Below the pieces are notes generated by a model that had not been told where the DNA came from, searched no databases, and saw only the letters and a program-made list of their open reading frames with translations. A stretch of DNA of 64,000 nt from an uncultured Siphonobacter sp. (lineage in GTDB: Bacteria; Bacteroidota; Bacteroidia; Cytophagales; Spirosomataceae): positions 1-64,000 of the forward strand of contig CAJYHS010000109.1 of assembly GCA_913774715.1 (NCBI GenBank), read 5' to 3'. Each line of letters begins with the position of its first letter. Positions within the stretch are counted from its first letter, which is position 1. Shown here piece by piece: positions 1 to 8,178 of the stretch. The position numbers were made by a program, and so were the translations under genes.

Positions 1-824
1 GATCCTTTTAGGTAAACCTGTCCGGTTGGACCAGAGGTACTTCCTCCTTCTGGTTCCAGAGAAATTGCGTACGCACTGGCTCCGGTAATACTTTTTACTT
101 TCTGCATACTAGTGGCCTGATCAAACAACCCGGCGTCTACGGGTTTACCATCCACAATAGCCCAGATTTGATACTGCTTACCCGTAGGTGCCGATGGTAA
201 CTGAACGTTAGCCATGTAGGTTTCCCGCTTGGCGTCGTTCCAGTACAACATAGCGAAGGCAGTTGGAGCAATCGGCTCGCCTTCCAGCTTCATCATTTTT
301 GTACCGGGATTTTGCAATACAGCTACTTCCTGACGAGCCTGCATAAAGCTGGCTTTGTTCACTTCAAGGTTCTTAGCCAACTGGGTATTATTCGACTCCA
401 ATGTAGCTACCAAATCTTCCGAGGCCTTTAATTGCCTGAAAAGAAAAATATTACCTACTACACTCAATACTACTATTACCGCAGCGGCAGCTACCCAGTT
501 ACGGGAAGATACCAGCGTTTTGGTCACCGATAGGCCGGGCCGTTGGTTGCTTAGGTTATGCGACGATGACCTTGTCATCGGAATAACCTTGCCTGCTGCC
601 AACTCCTGAATACTTCCTAGTACTTTCTCCCGTACAGCCACCGGAGGTTCTACGGCGTGTTCCCACGCAAAAGCTTCCAGTGATTCCCGAATTTCGTCAA
701 CCTGCGACTGATATTCAGGGTGCGTTGATAAAAGTTTTTCCACTTGCGTGGTTTCTTCTTGCGAAGTAATTCCCAGCACATAGCTTTCCAGCAAGCCAGA
801 CGAAACTATTTCATGCTCATTCAA
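1..824 (-). CDS. Anti-sigma factor (RskA-like), C-terminus cut by window edge
   Basis: Membrane anti-sigma factor expected to hold the ECF sigma factor encoded just upstream. The reading frame is open from 824 to the left edge (274 codons, no stop seen). The N-terminal cytoplasmic part (about residues 1-105) is followed by one hydrophobic segment (about 110-130), a short coil, and a C-terminal RskA-type domain with the pattern QIWAIVDGKPVDAGLF. There is no in-frame ATG near the front; a TTG at 822-824, 4 bp after the sigma-factor stop, is the most reasonable start and suggests translational coupling. The N-terminus lacks an obvious HxxxCxxC zinc motif. Family assignment is firm; the exact start is inferred. 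Confidence 0.82.
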   Translation of the reverse strand, partial: MNEHEIVSSGLLESYVLGITSQEETTQVEKLLSTHPEYQSQVDEIRESLEAFAWEHAVEPPVAVREKVLGSIQELAAGKVIPMTRSSSHNLSNQRPGLSVTKTLVSSRNWVAAAAVIVVLSVVGNIFLFRQLKASEDLVATLESNNTQLAKNLEVNKASFMQARQEVAVLQNPGTKMMKLEGEPIAPTAFAMLYWNDAKRETYMANVQLPSAPTGKQYQIWAIVDGKPVDAGLFDQATSMQKVKSITGASAYAISLEPEGGSTSGPTGQVYLKG

Positions 825-828
825 TTTT

Positions 829-1431
829 TTACGAATTAATGTAGGTGGTGAAATACAAAAACATCAAAAGGAGAGTAATCAGTGTTCGGAGTTGGGCCAA
901 AGCCGCTTTAACCCGAGTTTTCACCGTACCGAGTGGAATATCGAGTTCTTCAGAAACTTCGGCTTGAGTATAGCCCTGGAAGTAAACCAATTCGATAATC
1001 GAGCGGTACTCAGGACGAAGTTGACTGACCACTTTTCGAACTCCAATCGCATCAACCTGATGCTCTACTGGATTCTCTTCTTCAACAACACTTACGAAAT
1101 ACTCAAGCGGTTGGTTTTGAGTATTTTGTTGATAATCCTGAGATCTTAGTTTATCGATGGCTGTATTTCGGGCTACATTCAAAATCCAGGTAAATAAACT
1201 TCCCTTTGAACGCTCATATGACTCGATATTTCGCCAGATTTTTACAAATGCTTCCTGCATAACGTCAGCCGCCGTTTCTTCGGACTTGACGATTTTGAAA
1301 ATAACCCCGTAAAGGGCGGAAGAATAATTATCATATAAAATGGTAAATCCACGTTGATCCCGCTCACGGAGCAGGCCAACTAGATCATTTTCAGCGACAA
1401 CAATGCGTTTTTTTCCCAAAAGAAAGATCAC
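829..1431 (-). CDS. ECF RNA polymerase sigma factor (SigK-like)
   Basis: A 200-residue sigma-70 family protein of the extracytoplasmic function type. Region 2 spans about residues 22-90 (FTILYDNYSSALYGVI, then DVMQEAFVKIWRNI) and region 4 about 135-188 (LRPEYRSIIELVYFQGYTQ and the helix-turn-helix EVSEELDIPLGTVKTRVK). It directs polymerase to a stress or envelope regulon when released by the downstream anti-sigma factor, with which it forms a two-gene operon. The last 15 residues (LLLMFLYFTTYINS) are unusually hydrophobic. A matching housekeeping-type promoter lies 16-47 bp upstream. Pairing with RskA suggests the SigK group; the regulon is unknown. Confidence 0.93.
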   Translation of the reverse strand: MIFLLGKKRIVVAENDLVGLLRERDQRGFTILYDNYSSALYGVIFKIVKSEETAADVMQEAFVKIWRNIESYERSKGSLFTWILNVARNTAIDKLRSQDYQQNTQNQPLEYFVSVVEEENPVEHQVDAIGVRKVVSQLRPEYRSIIELVYFQGYTQAEVSEELDIPLGTVKTRVKAALAQLRTLITLLLMFLYFTTYINS

Positions 1432-1446
1432 TTAAGATATTCTGAA

Positions 1447-1478
1447 CAAAACTAACAGGATGAGAGGTAAATTTCAAT
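1447..1478 (-). promoter_or_regulatory. Predicted Bacteroidota promoter for the sigma/anti-sigma operon
   Basis: On the minus strand, ATTG (1475-1478) and TAGTTTTG (1447-1454, fits TAnnTTTG) are separated by 20 bp, the Bacteroidota -33/-7 layout. The -7 box ends 15 bp before the ATG at 1431, implying a very short leader. Confidence 0.6.
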
Positions 1479-1556
1479 AAGTCATACTATTTCGAGTCCT
1501 GCTTGGTTTTAAAATGATCTCCTTTTTTTAGAAATTTTCAATTAGACTAAAAAAGA

Positions 1557-1584
1557 CAAAGGGCCTCTATGTAGAAGCCCTTTG
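1557..1584. terminator. Hairpin CAAAGGGC/GCCCTTTG
   Basis: Perfect 8-bp stem, 12-base loop (1565-1576). A-rich before and T-containing after; may stop minus-strand transcripts before the sigma promoter. Confidence 0.5.
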
Positions 1585-1617
1585 TACCGGAAATGAATTA
1601 ACCCACACCTTTAACTT

Positions 1618-1722
1618 ACTACGCAAGTTTTACCGAAGTAACCCATTGCGTAGTTTCGGTTGTCCGAATATAGATACGGGATTTCAATTCCGCTCGGATT
1701 TATCCGAAGCTGTTTTTTTTAT
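1618..1722 (+). ncRNA. Candidate structured RNA: three hairpins then a T run
   Basis: Three consecutive stems are visible: ACTACGCAA/TTGCGTAGT (1618-1626 with 1646-1654), TTCGG-TTGT-CCGAA (1655-1668), and GCTCGGA-TTTA-TCCGAAGC (1692-1710, one bulge) followed by TG and eight T (1713-1720). The last is a textbook intrinsic terminator on the plus strand, yet no plus-strand gene precedes it. No TAnnTTTG promoter was found upstream, so expression is not supported by sequence alone. Alternatives are a remnant of a mobile element or an accidental cluster of stems. Confidence 0.28.
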
Positions 1723-1765
1723 AAAAAATTTATTTAAATAACTAATCCACTGACTACCAAGGATA

Positions 1766-1803
1766 AAAAAAGGAGAGCAGTACTAGTACTGCTCTCCTTT
1801 TTT
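1766..1803. terminator. 38-bp perfect palindrome, bidirectional terminator
   Basis: AAAAAAGGAGAGCAGTAC and its exact reverse complement meet at a TACTAGTA centre, with A and T tracts at the outer ends. It lies 27 bp past the stop of the DUF1573 gene and can terminate in both directions. Confidence 0.85.
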
Positions 1804-1830
1804 ATCGAATTGACAAATAATAAAATTGTA

Positions 1831-2223
1831 TTATTTCACGCCTTTACCAGCGGCTTTCTGTTGTACTTCGCCTTTCAGGAACATCGTTACCGTGCTATTT
1901 TCAGCATTGCTATAAACGGTGATCTGCTTATTGAAAGGTCCTACGGAAGCTGCATTATACGTAGCACTTACTTTACTGGTTTTACCAGGCAGAATGGGAG
2001 CTTGTGACCATTTGGGAGTCGTGCAACCGCAAGAAGCCGTTACATTACTAATAACCACGGGAGCTTTACCCGTGTTAGTTACTACAAATTCATGCGTTAC
2101 CGGAGTGCCCTGAGCGATTTTGCCGAAATCTTTCGTTTCAGAATCTACTTTAATTTTGCCCTGAGCAAAAGCACCTGCTGAAATCAGGAAAAAGGCCAGT
2201 AAGAAGAAAAGTTGCTTTTTCAT
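1831..2223 (-). CDS. DUF1573 periplasmic protein
   Basis: A 130-residue secreted protein. Residues 1-20 form a signal peptide (MKKQLFFLLAFFLISAGAFAQ) and the rest is an immunoglobulin/ASPM-like beta domain of the DUF1573 family, with the typical FGKIAQGTPVTHEFVVTNTG opening and the SCGCTTPKW cysteine pair near residue 65. DUF1573 proteins are abundant in Bacteroidota; their role is unresolved, though the ASPM-like fold suggests binding or scaffolding. Single gene with its own promoter and terminator. Confidence 0.9.
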   Translation of the reverse strand: MKKQLFFLLAFFLISAGAFAQGKIKVDSETKDFGKIAQGTPVTHEFVVTNTGKAPVVISNVTASCGCTTPKWSQAPILPGKTSKVSATYNAASVGPFNKQITVYSNAENSTVTMFLKGEVQQKAAGKGVK

Positions 2224-2523
2224 TAGGATTAAAATAAAAATGGTTTGGTTTCAAGAGTATGATCGAAACAAAAGTAACGGGAACTATATCTCACGCAAAA
2301 TCGTCGGGTGTTAACGATATGTTAATGGATTCTTCCGGCAAAACCGTCCCGTTTGGAATGCTCCATTCTTTTCCTTTATTTTTACTTTTACAAACATCGT
2401 ACCTAGGGTCAAAAATTCCTTCTGCGTGAAGGAAATTCTTTTTAACACCAGGTTACAAGGCAAACTTTTCATGTTGAAGATCGTTTGCCTGATTTGTATT
2501 CACCTGACAAACCGCTTTTTTCG
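2224..2523. other. 300-bp divergent intergenic region
   Basis: Contains the DUF1573 promoter at 2269-2299. For the rightward gene no clean TAnnTTTG box is visible; TACTTTTA near 2380-2395 is only a partial match. Nothing else recognised. Confidence 0.5.
2269..2299 (-). promoter_or_regulatory. Predicted promoter of the DUF1573 gene
   Basis: On the minus strand TTTG (2296-2299) and TACTTTTG (2269-2276) are 19 bp apart, an exact fit to the Bacteroidota consensus TTTG-N19-TAnnTTTG. Confidence 0.75.
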
Positions 2524-4977
2524 ATGGAACAAGCCACCCTTGACAGCGTTGTACTTTCTAAAGAGCAAGTTCTCCTCGATTACCGCATCGCCTGGGAAAG
2601 TCGCCATGCCAGTTTGTTAGCCCGAAAGGAAGTTTTTATGGGCAAAGCAAAGTTCGGAATCACAGGGGACGGCAAAGAATTAGCCCAAATTGCTCTCGCT
2701 CATGCCTTTCGCAAAGGCGATTGGCGATCGGGTTATTACCGCGACCAAACCGTTGTCGCTGCTTTGGGCGAGTTAACCTGGCAGCAATATTTTGCTCAGA
2801 TTTACGCTCATACCGATATTGAAGCCGAGCCCAACACGGGTGGACGGATGATGAATGGCCATTACGCTACGCGTCATCTGGATGAGCAGGGCCACTGGTT
2901 ACCCCAGACTCCCCGTTATAATAATGCTTCCGACATTTCTCCCACGGCTGGTCAGATTCCCCGATCCATCGGCTTGGGTTATGCGTCGAAATTATACCGT
3001 GAAAACCCCGAGTTACATTCGATTACTGATTTTTCCATCAATGGAAATGAAGTTTGCTTTGCTACTATCGGTGACGCTTCTACCTCGGAAGGTATGTTTT
3101 TTGAAGCCGTTAATGCGGCTGGTGTATTACAAATTCCAGTAGTGTTTTCTGTTTGGGATGATGGGTATGGTATTTCCGTTCCTGTACGTTACCAAACGAC
3201 CAAAGAAAGTATATCGGAAGCCCTTTCAGGGTTTCAGCGTACGACTGAAAAACCGGGCCTGGAAATCATAAAGGTAAAAGGCTGGGACTATATTGGTTTG
3301 CTGGAGGCCTATCAGAAAGCTGCGGAATTAGCCCGTACGGAACATGTTCCGTGTCTGGTTCATGTTCAGGAAGTAACTCAACCTCAGGGTCACTCGACTT
3401 CGGGCTCACACGAACGGTATAAACCCGCCGAACGTCTGGCCTGGGAAGTAGAAATGGACTGTAATCGTCAGTTCAAAAGCTGGATTCTTGAGAATGATTT
3501 TGCTACGGAAGCAGAACTTTCTGCGATTGAAGATGAAGCGGCAAAAGCGGCAAAAGCAGGGCGTGATGCGGCCTGGAAAGCCTACCTTGAATCTCTGCAA
3601 CCCGACCTGAACGAAGCCCTGGAGGTTCTGGTAAAAGCGGCTCGATCTAGTCGTGCAGGGGATGACATTCTGGCTATTCGTACGGAAATCCAGAAAAAAG
3701 CTAACCCGGTACGTTCCGATGTGATTGAAGGGGTTAAAAAAGCCGTTCGCATTTTACGTTTTGAGGATTCTCCGGCTAAGGCTAGCTTAATCGAATGGCT
3801 AGACCGTACGAAACAAGAAAACTGGCAACGCTTCAATACTTATTTATACAGTCAGTCAGATGAATCACCTTTACAGGTTCCCAGCGTCGCTCCTATTTAT
3901 GCGGTTGATGCCCCTTTATTAGACGGTCGGGAAATCATTAATAAAAACTTCGAAGCTCTGTTAGCCAGCGATCCCCGCATTTTTGCCATTGGCGAAGATG
4001 TTGGCAAAATCGGTGATGTAAATCAGGGCATGGCGGGGCTACAGGCTAAATTCGGAGAAATCCGGGTAACGGATACCGGTATCCGGGAAACGACTATTAT
4101 TGGTCAGGGAATCGGCACGGCTCTGCGAGGTTTACGCCCAATTGTGGAAGTTCAGTATGTAGACTATATGCTCTATACGCTGGCAACCCTTTCGGATGAC
4201 CTGGCCTGCCTTCACTATCGTACGGCGGGTGGACAAAAAGCTCCGGTTATTGTCCGTACTCGCGGACACCGATTGGAGGGCGTCTGGCACTCCGGTTCAC
4301 CCATGGCGGTGTTATTACACGCCTTACGCGGTATGCACTTCGTCGTTCCCCGCAACCTGACGCAGGCTGCTGGTTTTTACAATACCTTATTACGCGGCGA
4401 TGACCCAGCTTTAGTAGTGGAACCGCTGAATATGTACCGCAGTAAGGAGAAACTACCTTCCAATCTGGGGGAATTCTGCTTACCGCTGGGGCAACCCGAA
4501 ATCTTACGCGAAGGAACGGATGTAACCATCGTTACTTACGGTTCGATGTGTCGCATTGTACTGGAAGCCGCCGCACAGTTAGCCAAAGCAGGTATTGAGG
4601 TTGAAGTTATTGATGTGCAAACCTTAATACCTTTTGATTTAACGCACACCATAGCAGAATCGGTTAAGAAGACTAACCGTCTGATTGTAGCAGATGAGGA
4701 TATGCCCGGCGGAGCTTCGGCGTTTATGCTTCATAAGATCCTGGATGAGCAAAAGGTATTCCGTTTCCTCGACACCAGTCCTCAGACACTGACAGCTCAT
4801 CCCCACCGTCCGGCCTACACCACCGACGGCGACTACTTCTCGAAACCCAATACAGAAGACGTATTTGATGTAGCTTATAATATCATGCATGAATGCGATC
4901 CCCGTCGTTTTCCAGCATTAGGTTATGAAATTAGCGACTGGACGTTCTCGGGCGTTCGCTGGTGGAATAATCCTTAA
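2524..4977 (+). CDS. Fused 2-oxoacid dehydrogenase E1 (alpha and beta subunits)
   Basis: An 817-residue thiamine-diphosphate enzyme carrying the E1 alpha and E1 beta chains on one polypeptide; it decarboxylates a 2-oxoacid and passes the acyl group to an E2 lipoyl protein. The alpha part (about residues 30-330) holds the ThDP motif GDASTSEGMFFEAVN at about residue 183, closed by WDDGYGIS in place of the usual NN. The beta part starts near 458 (LLDGREIINKNFEALL, GEDVG at about 490) and ends in a transketolase C-terminal domain (about 680-810). I start at ATG 2524; an upstream TTG at 2485 extends the frame by 13 residues with no family support. Whether the substrate is pyruvate or branched-chain keto acids cannot be told, as E2 and E3 are not in the window. 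Confidence 0.93.
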   Translation: MEQATLDSVVLSKEQVLLDYRIAWESRHASLLARKEVFMGKAKFGITGDGKELAQIALAHAFRKGDWRSGYYRDQTVVAALGELTWQQYFAQIYAHTDIEAEPNTGGRMMNGHYATRHLDEQGHWLPQTPRYNNASDISPTAGQIPRSIGLGYASKLYRENPELHSITDFSINGNEVCFATIGDASTSEGMFFEAVNAAGVLQIPVVFSVWDDGYGISVPVRYQTTKESISEALSGFQRTTEKPGLEIIKVKGWDYIGLLEAYQKAAELARTEHVPCLVHVQEVTQPQGHSTSGSHERYKPAERLAWEVEMDCNRQFKSWILENDFATEAELSAIEDEAAKAAKAGRDAAWKAYLESLQPDLNEALEVLVKAARSSRAGDDILAIRTEIQKKANPVRSDVIEGVKKAVRILRFEDSPAKASLIEWLDRTKQENWQRFNTYLYSQSDESPLQVPSVAPIYAVDAPLLDGREIINKNFEALLASDPRIFAIGEDVGKIGDVNQGMAGLQAKFGEIRVTDTGIRETTIIGQGIGTALRGLRPIVEVQYVDYMLYTLATLSDDLACLHYRTAGGQKAPVIVRTRGHRLEGVWHSGSPMAVLLHALRGMHFVVPRNLTQAAGFYNTLLRGDDPALVVEPLNMYRSKEKLPSNLGEFCLPLGQPEILREGTDVTIVTYGSMCRIVLEAAAQLAKAGIEVEVIDVQTLIPFDLTHTIAESVKKTNRLIVADEDMPGGASAFMLHKILDEQKVFRFLDTSPQTLTAHPHRPAYTTDGDYFSKPNTEDVFDVAYNIMHECDPRRFPALGYEISDWTFSGVRWWNNP

Positions 4978-4991
4978 TTAAATATTAGTTT

Positions 4992-5038
4992 ATAAACAAA
5001 GCGGGGAATCAGAGTTTCTGATTCCCCGCTTTGTTTAT
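4992..5038. terminator. Strong bidirectional terminator
   Basis: 22-bp perfect stem around AAAGCGGGGAATCAGA with a 3-base loop (5014-5016), placed between the converging E1 and membrane-protein genes; it overlaps the last bases of the minus-strand gene. Confidence 0.9.
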
Positions 5039-6579
5039 TTATTCATTAGGTATTTGTAAAAGAAGGAATCTTTACTTCCTAAGTATTGCGTTTCCACACT
5101 CCATTCTTTTTCGCCGGGACCTGCTCCGGCATACCTGCTTAAGTCTGCTCCGTATTGGTGCGGTTCTGCAATAGAAGAAGTTCTTTCAGGTTGTTCAATT
5201 AACAAGCGATTATAAGCAAGATATAAGATTTCACGAACCGGACATATCATTGACACCATACCTATGAAAAGTAAAACCCATGCCCGCTTGTTGCTAAATA
5301 GATTTCTTCTGTAAAATAGATATACTAATTGCTGTAATACTACTAAATGAAAACTTACTAAAACAGGTTGACTTACCCGCATAATCCAGTCATTGTAATA
5401 CCCCATATAGATAAAACTGACGACTACTAAACTGGCGATCATAAGCCCGGCTGGAATAGTATCACTTCTTTTTCTTTCCTTTAGTAGAAAGTAAGCGATA
5501 GCCATCATTCCGAATTCCATCAATATATACCAAGCATAATTAACAAAGTCAATCAGGGTATTTAATCTGGAAAATAGTAATCCTTTAAATGGATGAGGAA
5601 AATGGGCAAGCATAAAACAGGCAATACCTAACCCGATAAAACCGCCTAGTATATTAGGGATTGATATAATATGTTTTGCTTCTGACGTATATATAAGCCA
5701 ACCTGCAAATGGAATAAACCCAATAGCGGTGAAAGGTGACCATAATGATACTAAAGCAATGATCATTAGTACATCATAGCTCGATTTTTCCTGTAGCCTT
5801 TTCCAGAAAATTCCTATTCCTAATAAAACAGGTAAACAATGCTGAGGAACAAAAATTAATTGTCTCCATAAAAATTCTAAATCCAGATCCAGATAGAAAT
5901 CCGGTTTGTGGATCGTAACTAACGAGTTATTTGAATATTTTAATAAATATCTATCCAGAACGACACCGTACATTCCTTCTTCACTTCTCGAAAAATTCAC
6001 GGGTAAATCCAGTCGTATACCTGCCCATTTTATCAAATTATAGAGATAATCGGTTCCTCCGATTAACCAGATGGCGATGACTATGAGTCTATTTCTGGTT
6101 ATTCTGTACACCCAGCATAAACCTAAGAATATACCAGTACATGTCCAGAGAAAAGCTATATTTTCAGCATGCGTTATACCTGTTATTTTGGCAATCCAGC
6201 TTACAGGAAGATAATAAGCCAGATAATAACATAAGAAGGGATCACCTAAGGCCTGATTTGAATAAATGACCGGCCATTGATGATTAATTAAATCATTAAA
6301 AAGAAGATTGTGTTTATAATAATCGCTTTCCTGTTTACTATATCCGCCAGCTCCAGCATAGTAAGCCATTAGAATGGCAAGTAATAACAAAAAGATAGTG
6401 GTACAGTTTATATTAAAAGAGATATCCGTCTTATCTTTATACCATACATCACCTAATGCAAATAAAAGCAACCCAATAAATAGAATTGAAGAAACTGGAT
6501 TAAACCAGTAATAGAAAAACAAAATATACGGTATACTCAGGTAAAAATAAGTGGAACAAAGAAGTACATCTTTTCTCAT
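5035..6579 (-). CDS. Polytopic membrane protein, possible glycosyltransferase-like (GT39/PMT type)
   Basis: A 514-residue protein with about 10-12 hydrophobic segments. I do not recognise the family with certainty. The first external loop carries an acidic patch (GYSKQESDYYKHNLLFNDL, about residue 80-98) followed by WPVIYSNQALGDPFL, which resembles the loop 1 of lipid-linked sugar transferases (ArnT/PMT/GT39), so a role in adding sugars to a surface molecule is possible. It is a single gene, clearly richer in A+T than its neighbours, which fits surface-polysaccharide genes or horizontal acquisition. Function is inference only. Confidence 0.72.
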   Translation of the reverse strand: MRKDVLLCSTYFYLSIPYILFFYYWFNPVSSILFIGLLLFALGDVWYKDKTDISFNINCTTIFLLLLAILMAYYAGAGGYSKQESDYYKHNLLFNDLINHQWPVIYSNQALGDPFLCYYLAYYLPVSWIAKITGITHAENIAFLWTCTGIFLGLCWVYRITRNRLIVIAIWLIGGTDYLYNLIKWAGIRLDLPVNFSRSEEGMYGVVLDRYLLKYSNNSLVTIHKPDFYLDLDLEFLWRQLIFVPQHCLPVLLGIGIFWKRLQEKSSYDVLMIIALVSLWSPFTAIGFIPFAGWLIYTSEAKHIISIPNILGGFIGLGIACFMLAHFPHPFKGLLFSRLNTLIDFVNYAWYILMEFGMMAIAYFLLKERKRSDTIPAGLMIASLVVVSFIYMGYYNDWIMRVSQPVLVSFHLVVLQQLVYLFYRRNLFSNKRAWVLLFIGMVSMICPVREILYLAYNRLLIEQPERTSSIAEPHQYGADLSRYAGAGPGEKEWSVETQYLGSKDSFFYKYLMNK

Positions 6580-6632
6580 GAATCATTTCTAAAGGTCAGG
6601 TAGTATAGGGGGGAGATATACTAACAAATATA

Positions 6633-6671
6633 AAAAGCGGGAAGACGTAACATATACCTCTTCCCGCTTTT
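6633..6671 (-). terminator. Terminator of the Gfo/Idh/MocA gene
   Basis: 13-bp perfect stem AAAAGCGGGAAGA/TCTTCCCGCTTTT (6633-6645 with 6659-6671) directly downstream of the minus-strand stop at 6690. Confidence 0.85.
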
Positions 6672-6689
6672 ATATTTTTCTAAACGTAT

Positions 6690-8012
6690 CTACACAAAAT
6701 ACTTCGTAACGCCCGGAACTGCTACTGGGTAGAGCCCATTCGCGTCAGGATTGAGGGGCATTTTAGCGTCCCAGCTATACTCTGAAGGTTGAAGGCTTAA
6801 GCCAGACATCAAAGCAGCATCCCATTCGATTACCTGACCTGAGTAGGTAGCCAAACGACCCAGAATAGCCGTCATCGTTGACTTCGCTCCATTCTCAGCA
6901 TCGGCGAACTTGTATTCTCCCTTAGCAATAGCGGCGAATAATTCGTCGTGTTCCGTTTGATACGGGTTATTATCCGTCTTTTTGTTGAACTGGAATAAAG
7001 GTTTTCCCTTGTAATCCACGATTTTGGCATCATCGCAAAGGATTTTTCCTTTAGTTCCCAGAATGATCTCGTCTACCTTTGCCCACGTGCCTTTGATATG
7101 CCGGCATTCAGAGTTCAGAATGGTTCCATCGGCGTATTCAAACTCTACGTGGTGATGATCAAAGATTTCGCCGTAATCTTTTCCTTTTCGCACTTCACGT
7201 CCACCTGTACCTTTAGCCCGAACGGGGTAACCGCCTTTGAACCAGTTAAATACATCGATATTGTGAATATGCTGTTCGTTAATATGATCGCCGCATAACC
7301 AGTTGAAATAATACCAGTTACGCATCTGGTATTCCATTTCGGTCTGACCGTCTTTTCTTGGATTTACCCATACGCCATCGTTATTCCAGTATACATTGCC
7401 CGAGACGATGTCCCCGATCATGGCTTTATTTTTCAGCAAAGCCCGGTACGAATTCTGATAATGACGTTGCAAACCTACTACTACGTTCAGCTTTTTCTTT
7501 TTTGCTTCAGCTGCTGCCGTTAATACCTTCTGCACGCCAGCCGGATCAGTCGCCACGGGCTTTTCCATGAAGATATGTTTTCCCTGACGAACAGCCTCTT
7601 CAAAGTGAATCGGGCGAAAGCCGGGAGGCGTTGCCAGAATAACTACATCAGCCAAAGGAATTGCTTTGGTATAAGCATCAAAGCCGACGAATTTATTCTC
7701 TCCGATAGCGATGCGATTGGCATTACCTGAAGACGTTAAGTTCTCCGTGATATTCTTAACGGCACTTTCGAGACGGTCAGCAAAGGCATCGGCTACGGCT
7801 ACCAGCTTTACATTTTGCTTGGTTAATAAGGCCTGAACAGCCGCTCCAGAACCACGACCCCCGCACCCAATCAGAGCAATTTTGATTTCATCAGCAACGC
7901 TGCTGTTGAAGAGATTACCAGCGTTTGAAGTAAGCGGAGCGGCCAGAAGTCCGCCCGCGAGGAATGATCCTGCTTTCACAAAATCACGGCGAGATTGAAA
8001 ATCTTTGTTCAT
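6690..8012 (-). CDS. Gfo/Idh/MocA family oxidoreductase, Tat-exported
   Basis: A 440-residue NAD(P)-dependent sugar or inositol oxidoreductase-like protein. The N-terminus has a twin-arginine signal (SRRDFVKAGSFLAGGLLAAP), so the folded enzyme is exported to the periplasm. The Rossmann domain follows (IALIGCGGRGSGAAVQAL at about residue 45-62), with the family motif MEKPVATDP at about residue 150 and a C-terminal beta-sheet domain containing NWYYFNWLCGDHINEQHIHN. Exported members of this family are very common in Cytophagales, often near sugar-degradation genes; here no glycoside hydrolase is adjacent, so the substrate is unknown. Start ATG at 8012 places the Tat motif correctly. Confidence 0.93.
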   Translation of the reverse strand: MNKDFQSRRDFVKAGSFLAGGLLAAPLTSNAGNLFNSSVADEIKIALIGCGGRGSGAAVQALLTKQNVKLVAVADAFADRLESAVKNITENLTSSGNANRIAIGENKFVGFDAYTKAIPLADVVILATPPGFRPIHFEEAVRQGKHIFMEKPVATDPAGVQKVLTAAAEAKKKKLNVVVGLQRHYQNSYRALLKNKAMIGDIVSGNVYWNNDGVWVNPRKDGQTEMEYQMRNWYYFNWLCGDHINEQHIHNIDVFNWFKGGYPVRAKGTGGREVRKGKDYGEIFDHHHVEFEYADGTILNSECRHIKGTWAKVDEIILGTKGKILCDDAKIVDYKGKPLFQFNKKTDNNPYQTEHDELFAAIAKGEYKFADAENGAKSTMTAILGRLATYSGQVIEWDAALMSGLSLQPSEYSWDAKMPLNPDANGLYPVAVPGVTKYFV

Positions 8013-8044
8013 AGAACGGTTTGGTTTAGAAGATACTTTTTAGC

Positions 8045-8172
8045 GTTGCTGGTTAATGAGTTGTTAGTTCTTCGTTACTGGTTATTCGGATTTTAATTAA
8101 CCACAGAGTTGCTCAGAGTTTATCACAGAGAACACATCGTTTCTTAATAACTAACAACTAGTAATAAACAAC
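8045..8172. repeat. Intergenic inverted repeat with GTTGTTAGTT-type arms
   Basis: Left arm 8058-8086 (GTTGTTAGTTCTTCGTTACT...) and right arm about 8143-8173 (AATAACTAACAACTAGTAAT...) are imperfect reverse complements. The centre holds CCACAGAGTTGCTCAGAG and CACAGAGAACAC, a short-word repeat. It occupies nearly the whole gap between two co-oriented genes. Confidence 0.5.
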
Positions 8173-8178
8173 TACACA

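Larger units (their letters stand above)
1432..1830. other. 399-bp intergenic region with several hairpins
   Basis: No convincing ORF. It holds the sigma promoter, a perfect 8-bp hairpin at 1557-1584, three further hairpins in tandem at 1618-1720 that end in a T run on the plus strand, and a 38-bp perfect palindrome at 1766-1803. The hairpin run is listed separately as a candidate RNA. Confidence 0.6.

Noticed and set aside
2485..2523. Upstream TTG extension of the E1 gene
   Set aside because: ATG at 2524 matches the family N-terminus better and the extension has no conserved features.
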